From: Macrolepiota albuminosa
Taxonomy: Eukaryota > Basidiomycota > Agaricomycetes > Agaricales > Agaricaceae
DNA: 64,000 bases
Assembly (NCBI GenBank): GCA_027475525.1
Contig: JAMWFC010000100.1
Coordinates: 372,001 to 436,000 of the forward strand
Reading direction: 5' to 3'
Each line of letters opens with the position of its first letter. Position 1 is the first letter of the stretch. A program made the translations under genes and the position numbers. This document shows positions 23,720 through 36,295 of this stretch, piece after piece. A model generated the notes under the pieces. It saw only the letters and a list, made by a program, of their open reading frames with translations. It searched no databases and was not told the origin of the DNA.

Positions 23720-24978
23720 AGTAAACATCGTCCGCTCACATCGGTTGTACGTTCCATCTGCCGTCCTCTAAGCTCGGTTTCGTTTGTACCCCTCCCCACT
23801 TTCTTTTTTGTTCAATAAGTTATCCTTGTCTTCCGTCCCTGTTCCGTCATCACCCTCATTACCGCGATACCATCTCAACCCACCACTTCCTACCCCAAGT
23901 GAGCTTCTATTCTCACCCTCGCGTTTGTTCTTATCACTAGTCTTGATGATTTCCATCATTGTGACCTGATTCGAGTTGTGAACTCCAGACATTCCAACTC
24001 GCAGGCCAGATACCAAATATAAGAAGTTATTCTTATTGTATCGTGTTCTTTTAGAATTTCCTTTAGGGTACTTACTGGGTGTTGTTTGTACGATAAGAAA
24101 TTACACGAGTGTCAAACAAATTTCCCCTTCGCCCTGACATCTGTCTTATTCTTCTCAATTAGGCCGTCTTTACGGACATATGCTTATTTGTGTATTTACC
24201 TTTCATCATTTTTCACGTTGAGGCCGGCCACGCCCTCGTCCGAGGAAATAAACCTTTGTTCGACTACCCTGGGCGCCTCGTGGAGTCAGTACAATGTTCC
24301 CTAAAAACGAGGCTTGTCATTTGAACTATTATCAGCATACTTCAAATCGCTGTGCGCCTTGTTTACCTTGTTGTTAAAAAGTGGAGTGTTCTTGTTCTCT
24401 GAAAGGTGTTCGAAGAGTCTCTTGTGCCACATTGTGCGTGCGCATGCTTTCCCACGGATCTTGTTCCCCACTTATCCCTTTCTAGTTTCCAAATCGGTCT
24501 ACACCACGTTGTTACGAAGGAACCACATTGTTACCAAATTAAGCGCTTCTTTTACCCACTCCATCGCGCTGAACGACAGGTAAGGCAATCTGAATCCAGT
24601 GGGCGTTGTCCCTCGTCTGATCATGATCGAGAGTTCCGTCATTTGATCACAACACCCATAAGCCAAAGGGGGAACTTCTGCCGATGGCATAGGTCAGGGT
24701 GCGTGTGAACATTTGCTTCTCTTGACATTACCCTTTGGACCACACATGAATGCGAAACGATGGTTGGGTGATAATCAATTGACTATGTCTGGTGATGAAA
24801 TTACGAGGACTTCTAGAGCTCAAAATCGCATCTGATGACCTATTGTCACCTCGATAGTCTAAGTAAAGTGTATACACTCTTGAGAAAATCCAGCACTAAT
24901 CCATATCAGAGTAATAACACTCGTGTTGTGCTGCCAGCGTTGGATAGATGAATGGAAGGAGTCGATTGAATGGCGGAT

Positions 24979-25132
24979 ATCTTCACGTGCTTAATTTCGG
25001 CGATAAATAGCAATTTTATGGAAAAAAATTAACATGTCCATCGACTACCCCAGTCATCTTCACGTGCTTAATTTCGGCGATAAATAGCAATTTTATGGAA
25101 AAAAATTAACATGTCCATCGACTACCCCAGTC
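24979..25132. repeat. 77-bp exact tandem duplication 3
   Basis: Copies start at 24979 and 25056 and match for exactly 77 bases; non-coding. Confidence 0.9.
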
Positions 25133-25337
25133 CTTTTTACCAAAATGAGTCGTATTCTTCAATTCAATTCAAAATTTAGAGCGACTGTGAATTAGAAGCA
25201 TCCAATCCATGCCCTTCTGAGACAAATGTGCACATGATGGTCATTGTATTTTCTTGGACATCTCCGTGGTCCATGGGAGGGGCAGACAGTAAGATAGCCT
25301 TCGTTGGGTAATATAGTCATAGTACATCTAAAATCCG

Positions 25338-25491
25338 CTAGCAGGTGTTGGGCCGTTGATTTTTGCGAGTACCGCCGAAGGGTTTAGGGTCTTTGGAGAT
25401 GATGGTCAGAAGCTCTAGCAGGTGTTGGGCCGTTGATTTTTGCGAGTACCGCCGAAGGGTTTAGGGTCTTTGGAGATGATGGTCAGAAGCT
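25338..25491. repeat. 77-bp exact tandem duplication 4
   Basis: Copies start at 25338 and 25415; non-coding. Confidence 0.9.
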
Positions 25492-25819
25492 CGCACCAAT
25501 CGGAACTATAGGCTAAGTCTAAAGTTAATACTTGACCTACTTGTCAGCAAACAACTCGCTAAAGTGCCACGACAAGACGATGGTCTCCGATGAGATTCCA
25601 CGTGTCTCGACGACAAGCTTTTACGCGAGAAGATATTCAGGACACTGTTAGTCACAGGCCAAATTTTCACTCCTATCACTGACCCTAACCTGGAACAATC
25701 CAAACTTTGAGGATCCAGACGATTGATGACGAGCCGTGAGCTGCGGTACTATCGCTCTGTGGAAGAGCAAAGCTAACCTTGTGAGAAGTCATTCGACCCG
25801 AAGATGAACGCATCATGAC

Positions 25820-25973
25820 GACTCATATATGGTAAGACAATCCTCCGAGAAGTCATGCAGTCTTTTCGGCTGAGGGCAGACAACAGCGATAATCAAGACT
25901 CATATATGGTAAGACAATCCTCCGAGAAGTCATGCAGTCTTTTCGGCTGAGGGCAGACAACAGCGATAATCAA
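25820..25973. repeat. 77-bp exact tandem duplication 5
   Basis: Copies start at 25820 and 25897; non-coding. Confidence 0.9.
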
Positions 25974-26487
25974 GAAGGTCAAGAAAGGAGAACCGAATAG
26001 GAGGCATCACGATATAGGTCGTGACAAGGAGCGGTTCAAAGCCCGAGAGTAATCCCCCATTATAGTAGATTCTCTGATACAGTATCGACAGAGTAGAAAT
26101 GCAAGAAGTCAACATGTCACAGTTTTCAGGAGGTGTAAATATGTAGATACGAGCTGGATAGTCAGCAGAGTTTCATGTATCCATCCGGGCTTGTCACACC
26201 AAAGTGAACTCGTGATCATGAGAGCGACGATCCCATATTGTATCAGCAGAAGCCACTTTCGGGACATCCAATTTTGAACCATCAGAGAGTTTTCGCTCAA
26301 CTTGGAATTATGGTTTCACCAGAAGTGTGGGCGCAGATCTTTGTGTTGGTGCTGTCAACATCCATACATATTTCCATGTGCCAGTCTGCCATAATGTACC
26401 ACATTCAAGACCAGAGGTTTGGAGTGGGAGTTAGGTCCTGTCAGGTTCTGTCATGGAATGTAGGGGAAACATTCTGACTCAGACCTA

Positions 26488-26641
26488 CATACGTAAGACA
26501 GCGGGTGCCTGACGTGATGTGAACCCGTAACTACGCACAACACTCACACAGCGTTCAGTGTGGCCATACGTAAGACAGCGGGTGCCTGACGTGATGTGAA
26601 CCCGTAACTACGCACAACACTCACACAGCGTTCAGTGTGGC
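26488..26641. repeat. 77-bp exact tandem duplication 6
   Basis: Copies start at 26488 and 26565; non-coding. Confidence 0.9.
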
Positions 26642-27072
26642 CATGGGAGTCTTGCACACAGCAACAGTAGATTTCTGAGGCACCAGAGCTTATGATATGT
26701 TATGGAGCGGGCAAATTCAGACAGACAGGGCCAGATTACAAATTCTGATTGCGGTACATACCGCGGTGATTACGCGCAAGTCGAGAAGTGCACACATACC
26801 TTTCGTACAGCCACATTTCGTACCAGTGGACTAGTGCCCATGGTTTTTAGCGCCTCCGGGCTTTTATGAGTTACTCTATCTCATTCGACGGGAAGGAAAG
26901 ACAGGTACAGATTTCATGGATGACTGACATGGTCAACAGCCATACGAAGCCCTTCACCCATTTCCCAGGCCATGGGACTCTGAAGTCGCGTTTTCTCTTC
27001 TATGATGGATTGTAAAGTAATCTTGCTAAGCAATAACAAGGCCCTTCTCGATGTCGCTCGTTGTGCATCAAA

Positions 27073-27226
27073 CTCGGAAGTTGAGATGAATTTGGTAACC
27101 CAAGGTCATATTGAAGCTGCTCTTACGGATGCGTCGTTCTTCGCAGTCGCTCGGAAGTTGAGATGAATTTGGTAACCCAAGGTCATATTGAAGCTGCTCT
27201 TACGGATGCGTCGTTCTTCGCAGTCG
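27073..27226. repeat. 77-bp exact tandem duplication 7
   Basis: Copies start at 27073 and 27150 and match for exactly 77 bases; non-coding. Confidence 0.9.
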
Positions 27227-28462
27227 AAGAGTTGCGGGTCCGGGATCTCTTATTCAGTCGCATGGTAATATCGTCATCGTCCGTTTTTGACTAACGTTTC
27301 TCCGCTACCGGTCTTCACTGAGCACTCAATTCCTCACACTTTTTCGGACGCTTTCTGGAATGGAACATGACTGATGCAGGTATCCCGCGCTTTCCGATAT
27401 CTACCGTATCTTTCTCTGCAGTCCAAGCTGCAGGCGCCCATTGCTAGTAATGATGTCGCAAAGGTTTGCAATAGCGAGTCGGGCATCCAAGACGCAGACG
27501 GATAGTAACGAGTCTGTAATAATAGAGCGGCTTCCTGCATCAATACCTGGAACGCGGTTGGAAAAACCATTTGCAAACCATTGAGCACATTGACTTGGCG
27601 ATCCTCTACCCAATCCATCGTGGCCTTGGATTAAGCCTCTCCCAGATGCCTTCTCATACCCATTCACCCGGCATTTGTTTCGAAAGTGCGTGAGTTCTGC
27701 CTTCATCTTTTGCCATTACTTTCAAAGGCGGTGAAACAAATCTAGACTACTTTTACCTGTTGATCCTGTCGGTAACTGTGAGACAATAGTGAGCAAACAT
27801 GATGATCTGTGATCTATTTATTGTTCTTCAATATGAAAGCCGACAAATCGTGATCAGTTGATAAAAGAACGACGTGAGGTGTCTCATGCTCACGGCCTCC
27901 ATTTTCTATGAATTCAGGCCGTGGCTGCCCTGCTGCCCTGGTATTGGCAAGCCCGAGCCACGATGAGTCTATCAATATGAAACGTGGTGTAGTAAGGGGA
28001 GTCGTGATGGGGACCGGAGGCTGACAAAAATAGAGGCAATTGATGAGTCAAAGGATTCTTCCCACGATCAGTAAATACAAATGAATGCATTTTTAACTCA
28101 GAGACTTAGTCTCTGGCACGACAAGAGCCACCCGCGGCAGGTTCTTGTCTGCTTCCTTCTCGAGCATAATCCATAATCTTTTCTGGCTTTTCTTCTGTCC
28201 CTCTCTTTGAAGCCTTATCACTTTCATTCATTTAACATCCCTTACAGCAGAGCACGATTTTATTCATCTATAGGTTGAGACGTGTCGGTATATCTCTAGA
28301 TACTTTATGAGCTCATAATGATTGACGATTCACACACAGCTGGAGTTGATCGCGCTCGATTGTCTGGAGCGCGTCCCCTCGACTTTGACAGTTTTTTTTG
28401 CGCGCTGGCACTGGGCGGTGATAAAGATCTTGCAGCGGAAAAGATACATTGTTACAACCATG

Positions 28463-28616
28463 ACAGATCTAACCGTTTTGATCTCCCCGTTGCCTTTATA
28501 TCCTGCGATGAAACCAGGTTTTATCTTTGGAAGGAGAACACAGATCTAACCGTTTTGATCTCCCCGTTGCCTTTATATCCTGCGATGAAACCAGGTTTTA
28601 TCTTTGGAAGGAGAAC
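28463..28616. repeat. 77-bp exact tandem duplication 8
   Basis: Copies start at 28463 and 28540, in or just upstream of the 5' part of the membrane-protein locus. Confidence 0.9.
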
Positions 28617-29167
28617 ACCTCAGCCAGTCAACCACCCGATCATGGTCACACTGGAGACGGAAAGAGAGCCAGATGGTGAAGACGGAACATCTGGGAGCGA
28701 AGATCAACCTTCCCGTCTTCACCGCCGAGAAGAACTCGATCACCTAGGAGGTATGACTCGGCATTACTTTCTCCGCCACCCAAACGTGGAAGTCGCGGCC
28801 GCGTCCACGGCATCGACCTAGTCGTTCACAAAGCGCTCCACCCGAGAGAAGGATACGAAGGGACGAAGTAGTGGTGGACGATGTTTTGGAAGATCGTCCG
28901 ATTGAGCTTGCGCCTCTTGACTTTGTGCGACCGAAGCCTCCAAGGAGTCTCACAACTTTTCCTGCTATTCCCACCACGCGAGGAGGCGAACTTATACGTC
29001 CACCCCACCATTACGTGAGCTTTTTATTCCATGAAGCCATTTTCTGCCTTTGTCTCAGGTCTCCTTTCAGTCCGCCCGACCACTTTTGGCGCAAGACCCG
29101 GAAATCAGGAGTATCTGGCCCCTCTTATTCTCCTTCTTCTCATCTCATCCGTCGTTCGACTTTCATC

Positions 29168-29321
29168 GCCGCCGGACTTACTTTCGACTCACCCGTACAC
29201 GATCTCAGTGCCCTGTGTGTGGAGAGTCGAGTAGGATTCATCGTGCCGCCGGACTTACTTTCGACTCACCCGTACACGATCTCAGTGCCCTGTGTGTGGA
29301 GAGTCGAGTAGGATTCATCGT
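29168..29321. repeat. 77-bp exact tandem duplication 9
   Basis: Copies start at 29168 and 29245, exactly 77 matches, inside the coding part of the membrane-protein locus. The CPVCGESSRIHR peptide is repeated because of it. Confidence 0.9.
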
Positions 29322-29651
29322 TGTCCCCCCGAACAGTTGTTATAAAGTCATAGTAAAAGGGGATGTTGACAGGACTCTTTCGTTGTGTGTGTATTGGCAG
29401 GATGGGGTGTACCGCTGCCGCATCGTCTAGAGATGTCGAGACTCTCGGAGTTCAGACGTCAACAACTCCCGGCGGCAAGTGTGGTACCCAACCCGCCATC
29501 AGACCAGCCCAACATCGCCCCTTGCTGTGGCATCTCCCGTGCCCACCCCAGTCATCATGTCACACCTTCACCTACGCCGTTGTCCCTGCCTACGAATTCA
29601 CCCATCGTGGAGATTACAATCGTGATAACTGCGCCGTCTGCCAGGACACCG

Positions 29652-29805
29652 CAACCCCTTTCGCAGCATCGAGCATCTCCGCATCTACTCTTCCGATCTC
29701 TCCGGCCAATACGAATCAGCAGACGGGTCAACCCCTTTCGCAGCATCGAGCATCTCCGCATCTACTCTTCCGATCTCTCCGGCCAATACGAATCAGCAGA
29801 CGGGT
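29652..29805. repeat. 77-bp exact tandem duplication 10
   Basis: Copies start at 29652 and 29729, exactly 77 matches. It separates the extracellular stretch from the transmembrane segment by a +77 shift (not a multiple of 3). Confidence 0.9.
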
Positions 29806-31201
29806 TCCGCAGCGCAGCCCGAATCCCGTCGCAAGTTCAGCCTCCTTTATCTCATACCCGTATTCGTGGTTCTCGGCATCTTATGGGGAGCTCTCGCTGC
29901 GTGGTTAACGTACAAGTGCTCATGAGGCGACGCAAGGCTCGAGACAACGTCTTCGTATGCGGCCCTCGTTACGTCCCGCCGCGAGCGACCTTGAGGGTGG
30001 AAAGTCGCCGCAACAGTACGAAATGCACGTCGTTGCCTTCAACAGCCCTGATCGCAAGGAGGCCGGGAAGGAGTCTGAGATGCACGAGGAGGAAGATCCA
30101 TTCCTTCTTCCGCCGTCGCCGACGGCCCAAAGAGCTGGGAGGACGAAATCGGCGCAATCCACGACGACCGCGTATTCGGATGCAACTTATGCGCTAGAGA
30201 CGGATGACGAAGGCAGGAGGGACGACGTTCCTTGGGAGAGCCTAAGACATAAGAGCATCAAACGCGGGATTCTGGCGGAGGTGAAGAAGGAGGGAAACCG
30301 TATTGATACTCTGAGGCCGTCGGGTACTGTGCGGAATACGGGCACGGGGGTTGGGAAGAAGAAGGCTTCACGAAGGGTTTCGCGACATAGAAGAACGGGC
30401 TCGGACCATCTCATCAGTGATATTGACCAGATGCTCATCGGTGCGGATGCTCACGGTACTTCCAGCAGCAGACCTCCGAACATTCGTGCCGATTCTGTGG
30501 TTACTACACTATCTCTTGTGTCTACGACTACCGCAGGGGACAAAACGCAGTGGAAGCCCGGTAAAGGCTTCAGGATCGTGGAGGAGTCTCCTCTCTCCTC
30601 GCGTGGTCCCACCCCGGTCCCGTCTGAGGATTCTGCTGCGGTCGATATCAGAGATGGGTATTTTGCCGCCCCGGCGCGACACGATACGAGCCGCAGTAAC
30701 AGTCCGCTGAAAGGCGTTACTTGCCCACCGACCCCCGCACGTCGCCACGCCGATGTCCTTCCCCAGAGCCCTCCTCAGATTACCAGCCCCCTCTTAGAGA
30801 ACAACTTGTGTTTTACGCCTCATCGTCCGCCGAGGGCTTTCATATCTCCTTTGACGACGCCCACAAACGCTAAGAAGCCCGACACTTCGAGGAAGCTGCG
30901 CTCGCCGAAACAGCCGCAGTTACCTATCCCTCGTTATGGAGACGGGGGTATCAACTCACCTCGACCTGATATGTATCGCGGCGGAACGGCCAAGGCCTCT
31001 CATAAGAAACCTCAGAGGCCCTCGATGAGTTCGAAGAGTTCGTCGTCGTCGACGTACACACGCAATGGTGACGGGAGGGCCGTGCATGCGCTTAGAAAAG
31101 TTAGGGATATTGTAGAGCGGAGCTGGGGTGCGCGAGATCTGGGTGACGAAGGCGTAAGGGCTTTAAGTCCCACTGGTTTTGGCAGGGGGACTGGTAACTG
31201 A

Positions 31202-31890
31202 GTATTTTTCTTTTTTTGTCATTGGTCTGTTTATATCATCTTGCATTGGGTCGAACTACATGGTGCGGAATTGTACACATCCTCCAGGCTTTTCTTTTTC
31301 TTTGGGATTTTCATTTATTACTATTTTTGGATCTTGGAATTTTTTGACTTGCTTTTGAACTCTTTTCATCGTTTGTGCGATGGGATATTGGTCTATGGTC
31401 TTGTGCATAATTTGCTTGGTAAATAAAATACTATATCGCCGTGTAGTGCTGTGATACTAGAATTTTGTCGTATAGAAGGATTGTAGTGAAATGGGTATAT
31501 AATGTGCTTGCTAGTGGCTAGTGGCTGAGTCGTGGGTTCTCGCATGTAGATAATCTCGAAACTTGGGTATAGTCTCATAGACTCCTAGCATCGAATCTCA
31601 TAGTTTCTTAACCGAAAACTGCAGATTGATTCAGCGTGAGTACAATATTATCCGCCTTCCATTCTCAAAGGCCTGCGAAACCGACGAGATTTGCAGCCAT
31701 CTTAGAATGTGCTAAAGCGAATCCGAGGAAAGCTGAACCATCTTGACGTGCTGTGCTCCGTGCGCAGAAGCAGCTACGGTAGTAAGCGGCGGGGTGTGTG
31801 GGTTCCAACCACTTATTGCAAACTGCCCAGCGACTGAGAAAGGAACAGTACATAAAGATCGAACAAGGTTGGGTGGCAAAAACAGAGAGC
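31202..31890. other. 3' flank, no gene
   Basis: A T-rich stretch (31202-31440) likely contains the 3' UTR of the preceding gene. The remainder is unassigned. Confidence 0.4.
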
Positions 31891-31894
31891 GAGG

Positions 31895-32100
31895 GGGACG
31901 CGTGGTGTAGCGGCAACACCCTCAAAGTCTAAACCCCTTGAGTGGCCTCACGCTGACAAATACTGCAGCAAGAGGTTATGGGTTCGAACCACGTCCCCCA
32001 TTCCAGGTACCTACCCCAATCACCACCATGGGGTACCTGGTTCCTTCCACATAAGGGAAGGTTTAGTGGGTATTATGGATAGAAATTCATGAGTCCCACA
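31895..32100 (+). mobile_element. tRNA-headed SINE-like element
   Basis: GACGCGTGGTGTAGCGGCAA contains an A box (TGGTGTAGCGG) and GGGTTCGAACCACGTCCC contains a B box (GGTTCGAACCA) about 80 bp downstream, with GGGGGACG..CGTCCCCC complementary ends. The spacing and T-arm do not give a normal tRNA cloverleaf, and the sequence runs on into a non-coding body with a hairpin (GGTACCTACCCC/GGGGTACCTGG, about 32007-32041). This is typical of a tRNA-derived SINE. The 3' end was not located. Confidence 0.5.
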
Positions 32101-33368
32101 CTGTCTCTCAGACAAAAATCCAGGATTCATGTGTAAATGCATTTCTGCCTCTTGGTAACATGGAGGTCCGATCCCTCTCATTGCAGGTTTATCCTGCAAT
32201 TGCAGGCAGAAGGTGGTCCCCAGACAAAGTTCTGCCCAGCATGCTGGGAGATGGGAAAATGGGTGTAGTCTGAAATTTTCCCAACAAGGGATTATGGAGT
32301 CATCAAACCCTTGTTCTTGAGGGGGAAGAAATTCTCCAAGGCAAATCTGACTTCACAAAGATGTTGTCGTAACAGCCCATATGCAGGCATGCAGTGGATG
32401 TGAAAGATCCAAGTTCCTTCTAATGATACTCAACATTTCCAGTGACATGGGAGGATGTTTCTCCTGAAAGGAAGAGTCTGGTCAAAGATTCTCTGCTCCC
32501 TGCAAGGTGTGTCTAAGTCTGATAGAGCCTGGCCAAGGTAAGTTGTGCTGGATATGCCAAGCACACAAACCAGAAATCTTGTTAGACACTCATCCTGATA
32601 GCAATCCAGCCATGGATGCCACATAAAAGCAAAGGAGATTTTCTGAAGCAGGCAAGGCCAACCAATGGGAAATGTGATGTTGGTCGCAAAAGGTTAGGAA
32701 AGCAGCCACTGACAAACTATAATGTTTGGAAGTGGAGGGAGCCCAGGAGTGAGCAATTACTGAATTGATGAGATTTCTCTGAGCAACCGATAAAGAGGCA
32801 GGGGAGTCATGTGGTTGACACCTTGTGAGATTGGAATCGGATGTTCATGATTGGGAGGCCTCCCACAGACATTTGAAGATGAGCTGTATGGATGGTATCT
32901 GTAAGATGAACATGTTGTGTTCTCTTGATGCCTGTGTTGTAGGAACAACACCAAGTGGAGCAGCATAGAGTCTGTGGCTGACTATTGAGAGTGTTTATAT
33001 CAAACTAAACTTGTGTTCAATACATGTAATACATATACAACAATAGGAGTCTTCGGAAACATGCAAGAGAGAAAAGGAGAACAAGAGTGTAGATGCTTTC
33101 AAGGAGAAGTGAAACATACCAGGCAAGCTAAATTTGCTATGAAGAAAGTTCAATTTAAACAGTTAACTGGCAGAATCTGATGGCATTGTGCACATAACAA
33201 GTCAAATAAGAAGGAACACAAGGCAGGTACAAAAATAAGAGGCTGCGGGGAGGGGGGAATTGTCTACAAGAAGGCCTGTCTGCTTTATTTTCTTCAGAGG
33301 GGAATCCAGATTGAATTTGATTGGAAAATGTTGACAATATGACATAAGATTGCATTTTGTTGAACACT
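32101..33368. other. decayed repeat DNA, no gene
   Basis: CpG-poor sequence without supported ORFs. It could be the SINE body and the 3' part of the retroelement to the right. Confidence 0.35.
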
Positions 33369-33917
33369 TCAAGAGTGTCCAGCTGCCAAGGCTCCAACTA
33401 CCCCAGCATTATCTAATTTTAGAATTATATGACAGTTTGAATGGCCAGCCTTAATCAGGGCACAAACTGCAAGGTCAATGGCCACCATTTCTGCCCAACC
33501 AATGTTGCAGCCTTCTGCTTTCCAGTTGGGATGTAACTGCCATGCTAGCCATTTGTTGTCAACAATTAAACCTATTCCCCAAGAGCTCAACGCATCTATA
33601 AAGACATCAATCACTAGAGGGTCAGGAGGCTGGAGAACATGTGAACCACACCACGCATGTTGCAGCTGGAAGTGCCACCAGGTGATATTCTCAAGGACCA
33701 CAGCACCAGGGCAATGAGCCACAAAAGGACCACAGTTCAATGGAAAACCTGCTTGAAAAGCAAAGAGGAAAAGCAAGTGTGTGCAGCCTTGTAGCAGCAC
33801 CAAGCAGACATGATTGAATGTGCTGATCAGAGATTTTGTTATTTTCAAGGTAACCTTCTTCCCCAACATCCAACTCTCCAATTTTGCAAGGTATTTAAGA
33901 TGTTTTGAATCAGGCAA
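33369..33917 (-). pseudogene. RNase H-like fragment of a retroelement (DIRS/Ngaro-like guess)
   Basis: An open 182-codon stretch holds VIDVFIDALSSWGIGLIVDN, then GWAEMVAIDLAVCALIKAGH and IILKLDNAGVVGAL. These fit an RNase H fold with Asp (FIDA), Glu (WAEM) and Asp (LDNA) at the expected spacing. The form WGIGLIV..WAEMVAI resembles the RNase H next to tyrosine-recombinase domains in agaricomycete DIRS/Ngaro-like elements. The sub-family is a guess; no recombinase is visible. Surrounding frames are broken. Confidence 0.55.
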
Positions 33918-34074
33918 CTCAACAACCTTCCTGTTCAGTGATATGCCTGTCTCAATTCTGAGACAGAGACTGAGCTAAGAAAGGCCAAGAACATTCTTGT
34001 GCCAGCATGCTGACTGAGGGCAGTCAGTAGATGTGGGAGAGGTGATATTGGTCAAAAACAGTTGTAATGGATTG

Positions 34075-34215
34075 TCATGTGTCAAGGATGCTATTAGCAC
34101 AACTTATAGTATTATATAAGACAACATCTTGTATTCACTCTAGTTCTAGTCAAATCCAATATAGCGGTCTGATTTAGCACTGTGTGATTCACACAAGAAG
34201 GTTCTAGCTTATAAC
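34075..34215 (+). repeat. short LTR-like segment of the gypsy family
   Basis: This segment matches 41255-41415 closely over its 3' 110 bp, for example AGACAACATCTT, TATTCACTCTAGTTCTAGTC and GGTCTGATT.AGCACTGTGTG. Both precede gypsy-type gag sequence in the same orientation, so they are probably 5' LTR ends of two related copies. The 5' boundary near TGTCA is approximate. Confidence 0.5.
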
Positions 34216-36250
34216 CAACAGTTACATTTTTTTAAATCTTCTGCTATTGGCTTTAGACTCTAGGCTTGTTACTGACTAGGCAACTCATCACAAAACCTCT
34301 CATACTTCTATGACTGGCTCTCTTGATCCAGACCCTCCTTTTTCCAGCCCCAGATACAGATGATCCACCCATGTCTCAAGCTGTCAAGACACAACTTGCA
34401 TCTACTTACCAGCCCCTACCAAAGTGAGATGAAAAGTTACCTCGTGATATTAGCATGAGCTTTGGAATGCTGGGTGGGCTATCTGTATTATAGATTATGT
34501 CCATTGTACAGCCTGGTAGTAAACCAGGGGAGAGATCCATGGTCTTAGGAGTGTTGCTACCAGCAAGCCAAATGCCTTCACTGATATATCCAGTATTATC
34601 TGAGAGCTCATCAGTCCAGTCCAAAGGTCAACCAGACCTTACCCAGTATTCAGAAATGGTGCAAGGCAGTGTAAGGGCGACCTCTAGAGGCTGTGGCTCA
34701 GTCACACAGTCACCTGGCAGAGGGAGATCCAAAGTGTATTAGAATATATACTGACAATATCAAGGTAGCTACTCACCTGGCAGAGGGAGATCCAAAGAGA
34801 ACAAGTCTGGGGATTCCCTATGCCAGGTTGGACGCTTCTGGGGCCTCTGAAGCATGGGAAACAACTGTACAGTACAACAAAACCTTAAAAACTCGAAAAT
34901 TGACTAACCAAACAAGTGTGCAAACAAGGGAGGAAAACTCCGGACTTTAGAAGTCAGAAAGGCAGCCTGGAGCGGTGCTGAAGGGCCCACACTTGTCTGA
35001 GTGATAGCTAAAGAACCAGAGCACCTCAAAGGTTGAGAATAGTACTAACAGATAGTGTTGAAAAAGTAGTAACAGCAAAATGAGAGAATGATAGAAGAAA
35101 TAAGGAAGTGAATGAAAGGAGAGTGAAGAAATAAAGAGTGAAAGAAGAAAGGAATGAGGAGTCCCCTGACAGGCAGCACTTTCATGCACAGCACTCCATT
35201 CCAGACTGTGCCAACTGAGTGGCATTTGGTGTATATGGTGGATACTGCCACTGAACCAGGACCATTGTCATTGATGACACATGCACCAAAGCAAGGACCA
35301 ACTATACTGGTCAACAAGGAGGGTGACAATGTCGTATGGCCAGAAAAGGTGCCTTTGGTGCCTAGAACTCAGGAGTTGCATGAAGGGGTTGGCAAACAGC
35401 TGCAGGTGAGGCATGAAGGCCTCAGGAGAGTTCTGGACTTAGAGTCTGAACTGGAGTCCTCAGGTGATGAGGAAAGTAAGAGGTTGCATTTGACTCTGTT
35501 TATCCAGTTACAGCTGGTACTGGACTGATATCTATTAGTCACAAAGGAATCAATGCAAAAGTGTCTGCAGCTTTACATAGTAAAGCATCTACAGTTACTG
35601 GCTGCTAGGAGCCACAGTGTACCTTGTACAGATTTGACAGAATATATGTGTGTATTTTTGAACTTGAAGTTGTGGAATACCTCAAGTGCAAAGCAGCACA
35701 AGAGTCAGCAGTCTCAACAGCCATTCTAGCTGACTCAGTAGAATGTGAAATGAATGTGCACCAATGAGCACCATTGATTGTGGATGCAATGGAATTGCTA
35801 AATGCACCTCATCAGGCCAATGAGTCTTAGCAAGACTATATCAGGCATCAGAATGCTGCAAACTGTCAATGCAATGTCAGCAGAGTGCCTCAATAGGCAT
35901 TGTCTGAAGTGGAGACTGTGATGATGACTCCAGCAGAGCCAGAGGTGTTACTTGCAGTGCAAGAGGTTAAGACACCTCAAAAGCAAGTCACTATCAAAGA
36001 AGAGGTGGACAAAGTCCACATCTTAGAGGAGCAAACATGACCACAACACATAGCACAATGCATCCATCTGGTGGACAACTAGAATGAACATACCAATTAC
36101 CAGAAAATGCACAACCAGGACTTGTGCAATCATGGTGAGTCGTTAATTGATGACCAGGGAATAGCCTTTGAGGAGTATGAAGGTGTAATGCCTGTTGATG
36201 ATATGTGGTGACAATTTGCTGCTCAAACTGCTGAGCCAGACAGAGATCCC
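34216..36250 (+). pseudogene. decayed gypsy-type gag region, interrupted by a solo LTR
   Basis: Short broken frames downstream of the LTR-like segment include MTGSLDPDPPFSS-like and, after the solo LTR, FMHSTPFQTVPTEWHLVYMV. A later frame has GVGKQLQVRHEGLRRVLDLE followed by ESSGDEES. Many stops are present. Domain identity is weak and rests mainly on position after an LTR-like end. Confidence 0.35.
34670..35171 (+). mobile_element. solo LTR with 5-bp target duplication GGCAG
   Basis: A 502-bp unit begins TGTAAGGGCGACC and ends CCCCTGACA. GGCAG lies directly on both sides (34665-34669 and 35172-35176). It is the GC-richest of three related copies (with 38190-38501 and 39252-39740). The target duplication around a single LTR is the mark of LTR-LTR recombination after insertion. 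Confidence 0.85.
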
Positions 36251-36295
36251 CGACTTTCTTATGTAAGTAATGAGAAGAGGGTTATGTCTTGACAA

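Larger units (their letters stand above)
23720..28317. other. 4.6-kb spacer without recognised genes
   Basis: The first 300-500 bases are pyrimidine-rich and probably 3' UTR of the HMG gene. No supported gene was found after that. Five 77-bp duplications fall here (24979, 25338, 25820, 26488, 27073), a high density of assembly joins, so missing or misordered sequence may explain the apparent emptiness. Confidence 0.5.
28621..31201 (+). pseudogene. disrupted gene for a single-pass membrane protein with a long disordered tail
   Basis: Coding pieces in changing frames line up as one gene. An Arg/Ser-rich N-terminus (RRTRSPRRYDSALLSPPPKR, then RPSRSQSAPPERRIRRDEVV) leads to a possible intron at 29014-29061 (GTGAGC..TCAG). 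A piece with SQCPVCGESSRIHR follows, then a Ser/Thr/Pro-rich stretch. One transmembrane segment, LLYLIPVFVVLGILWGALAA, lies near 29850-29910. Then come MRRRKARDNVFVCGPRYVPP and a 400-residue disordered, basic C-terminal tail (29957-31201) ending in stop. Frame changes near 28795, 29911 and 29990 each look like one missing base. Two 77-bp duplications (29168, 29652) also break the frame. Dropping one copy at 29652 joins ..ANTNQQTG directly to SAAQPESRRKFSLL.. in frame. Whether the single-base shifts are real or sequence errors is undecided. The product family is not recognised. Confidence 0.5.

Noticed and set aside
27334..27706. Minus-strand ORFs of 94-101 codons
   Set aside because: No recognisable motif, and they overlap each other in different frames; not enough to call a gene.
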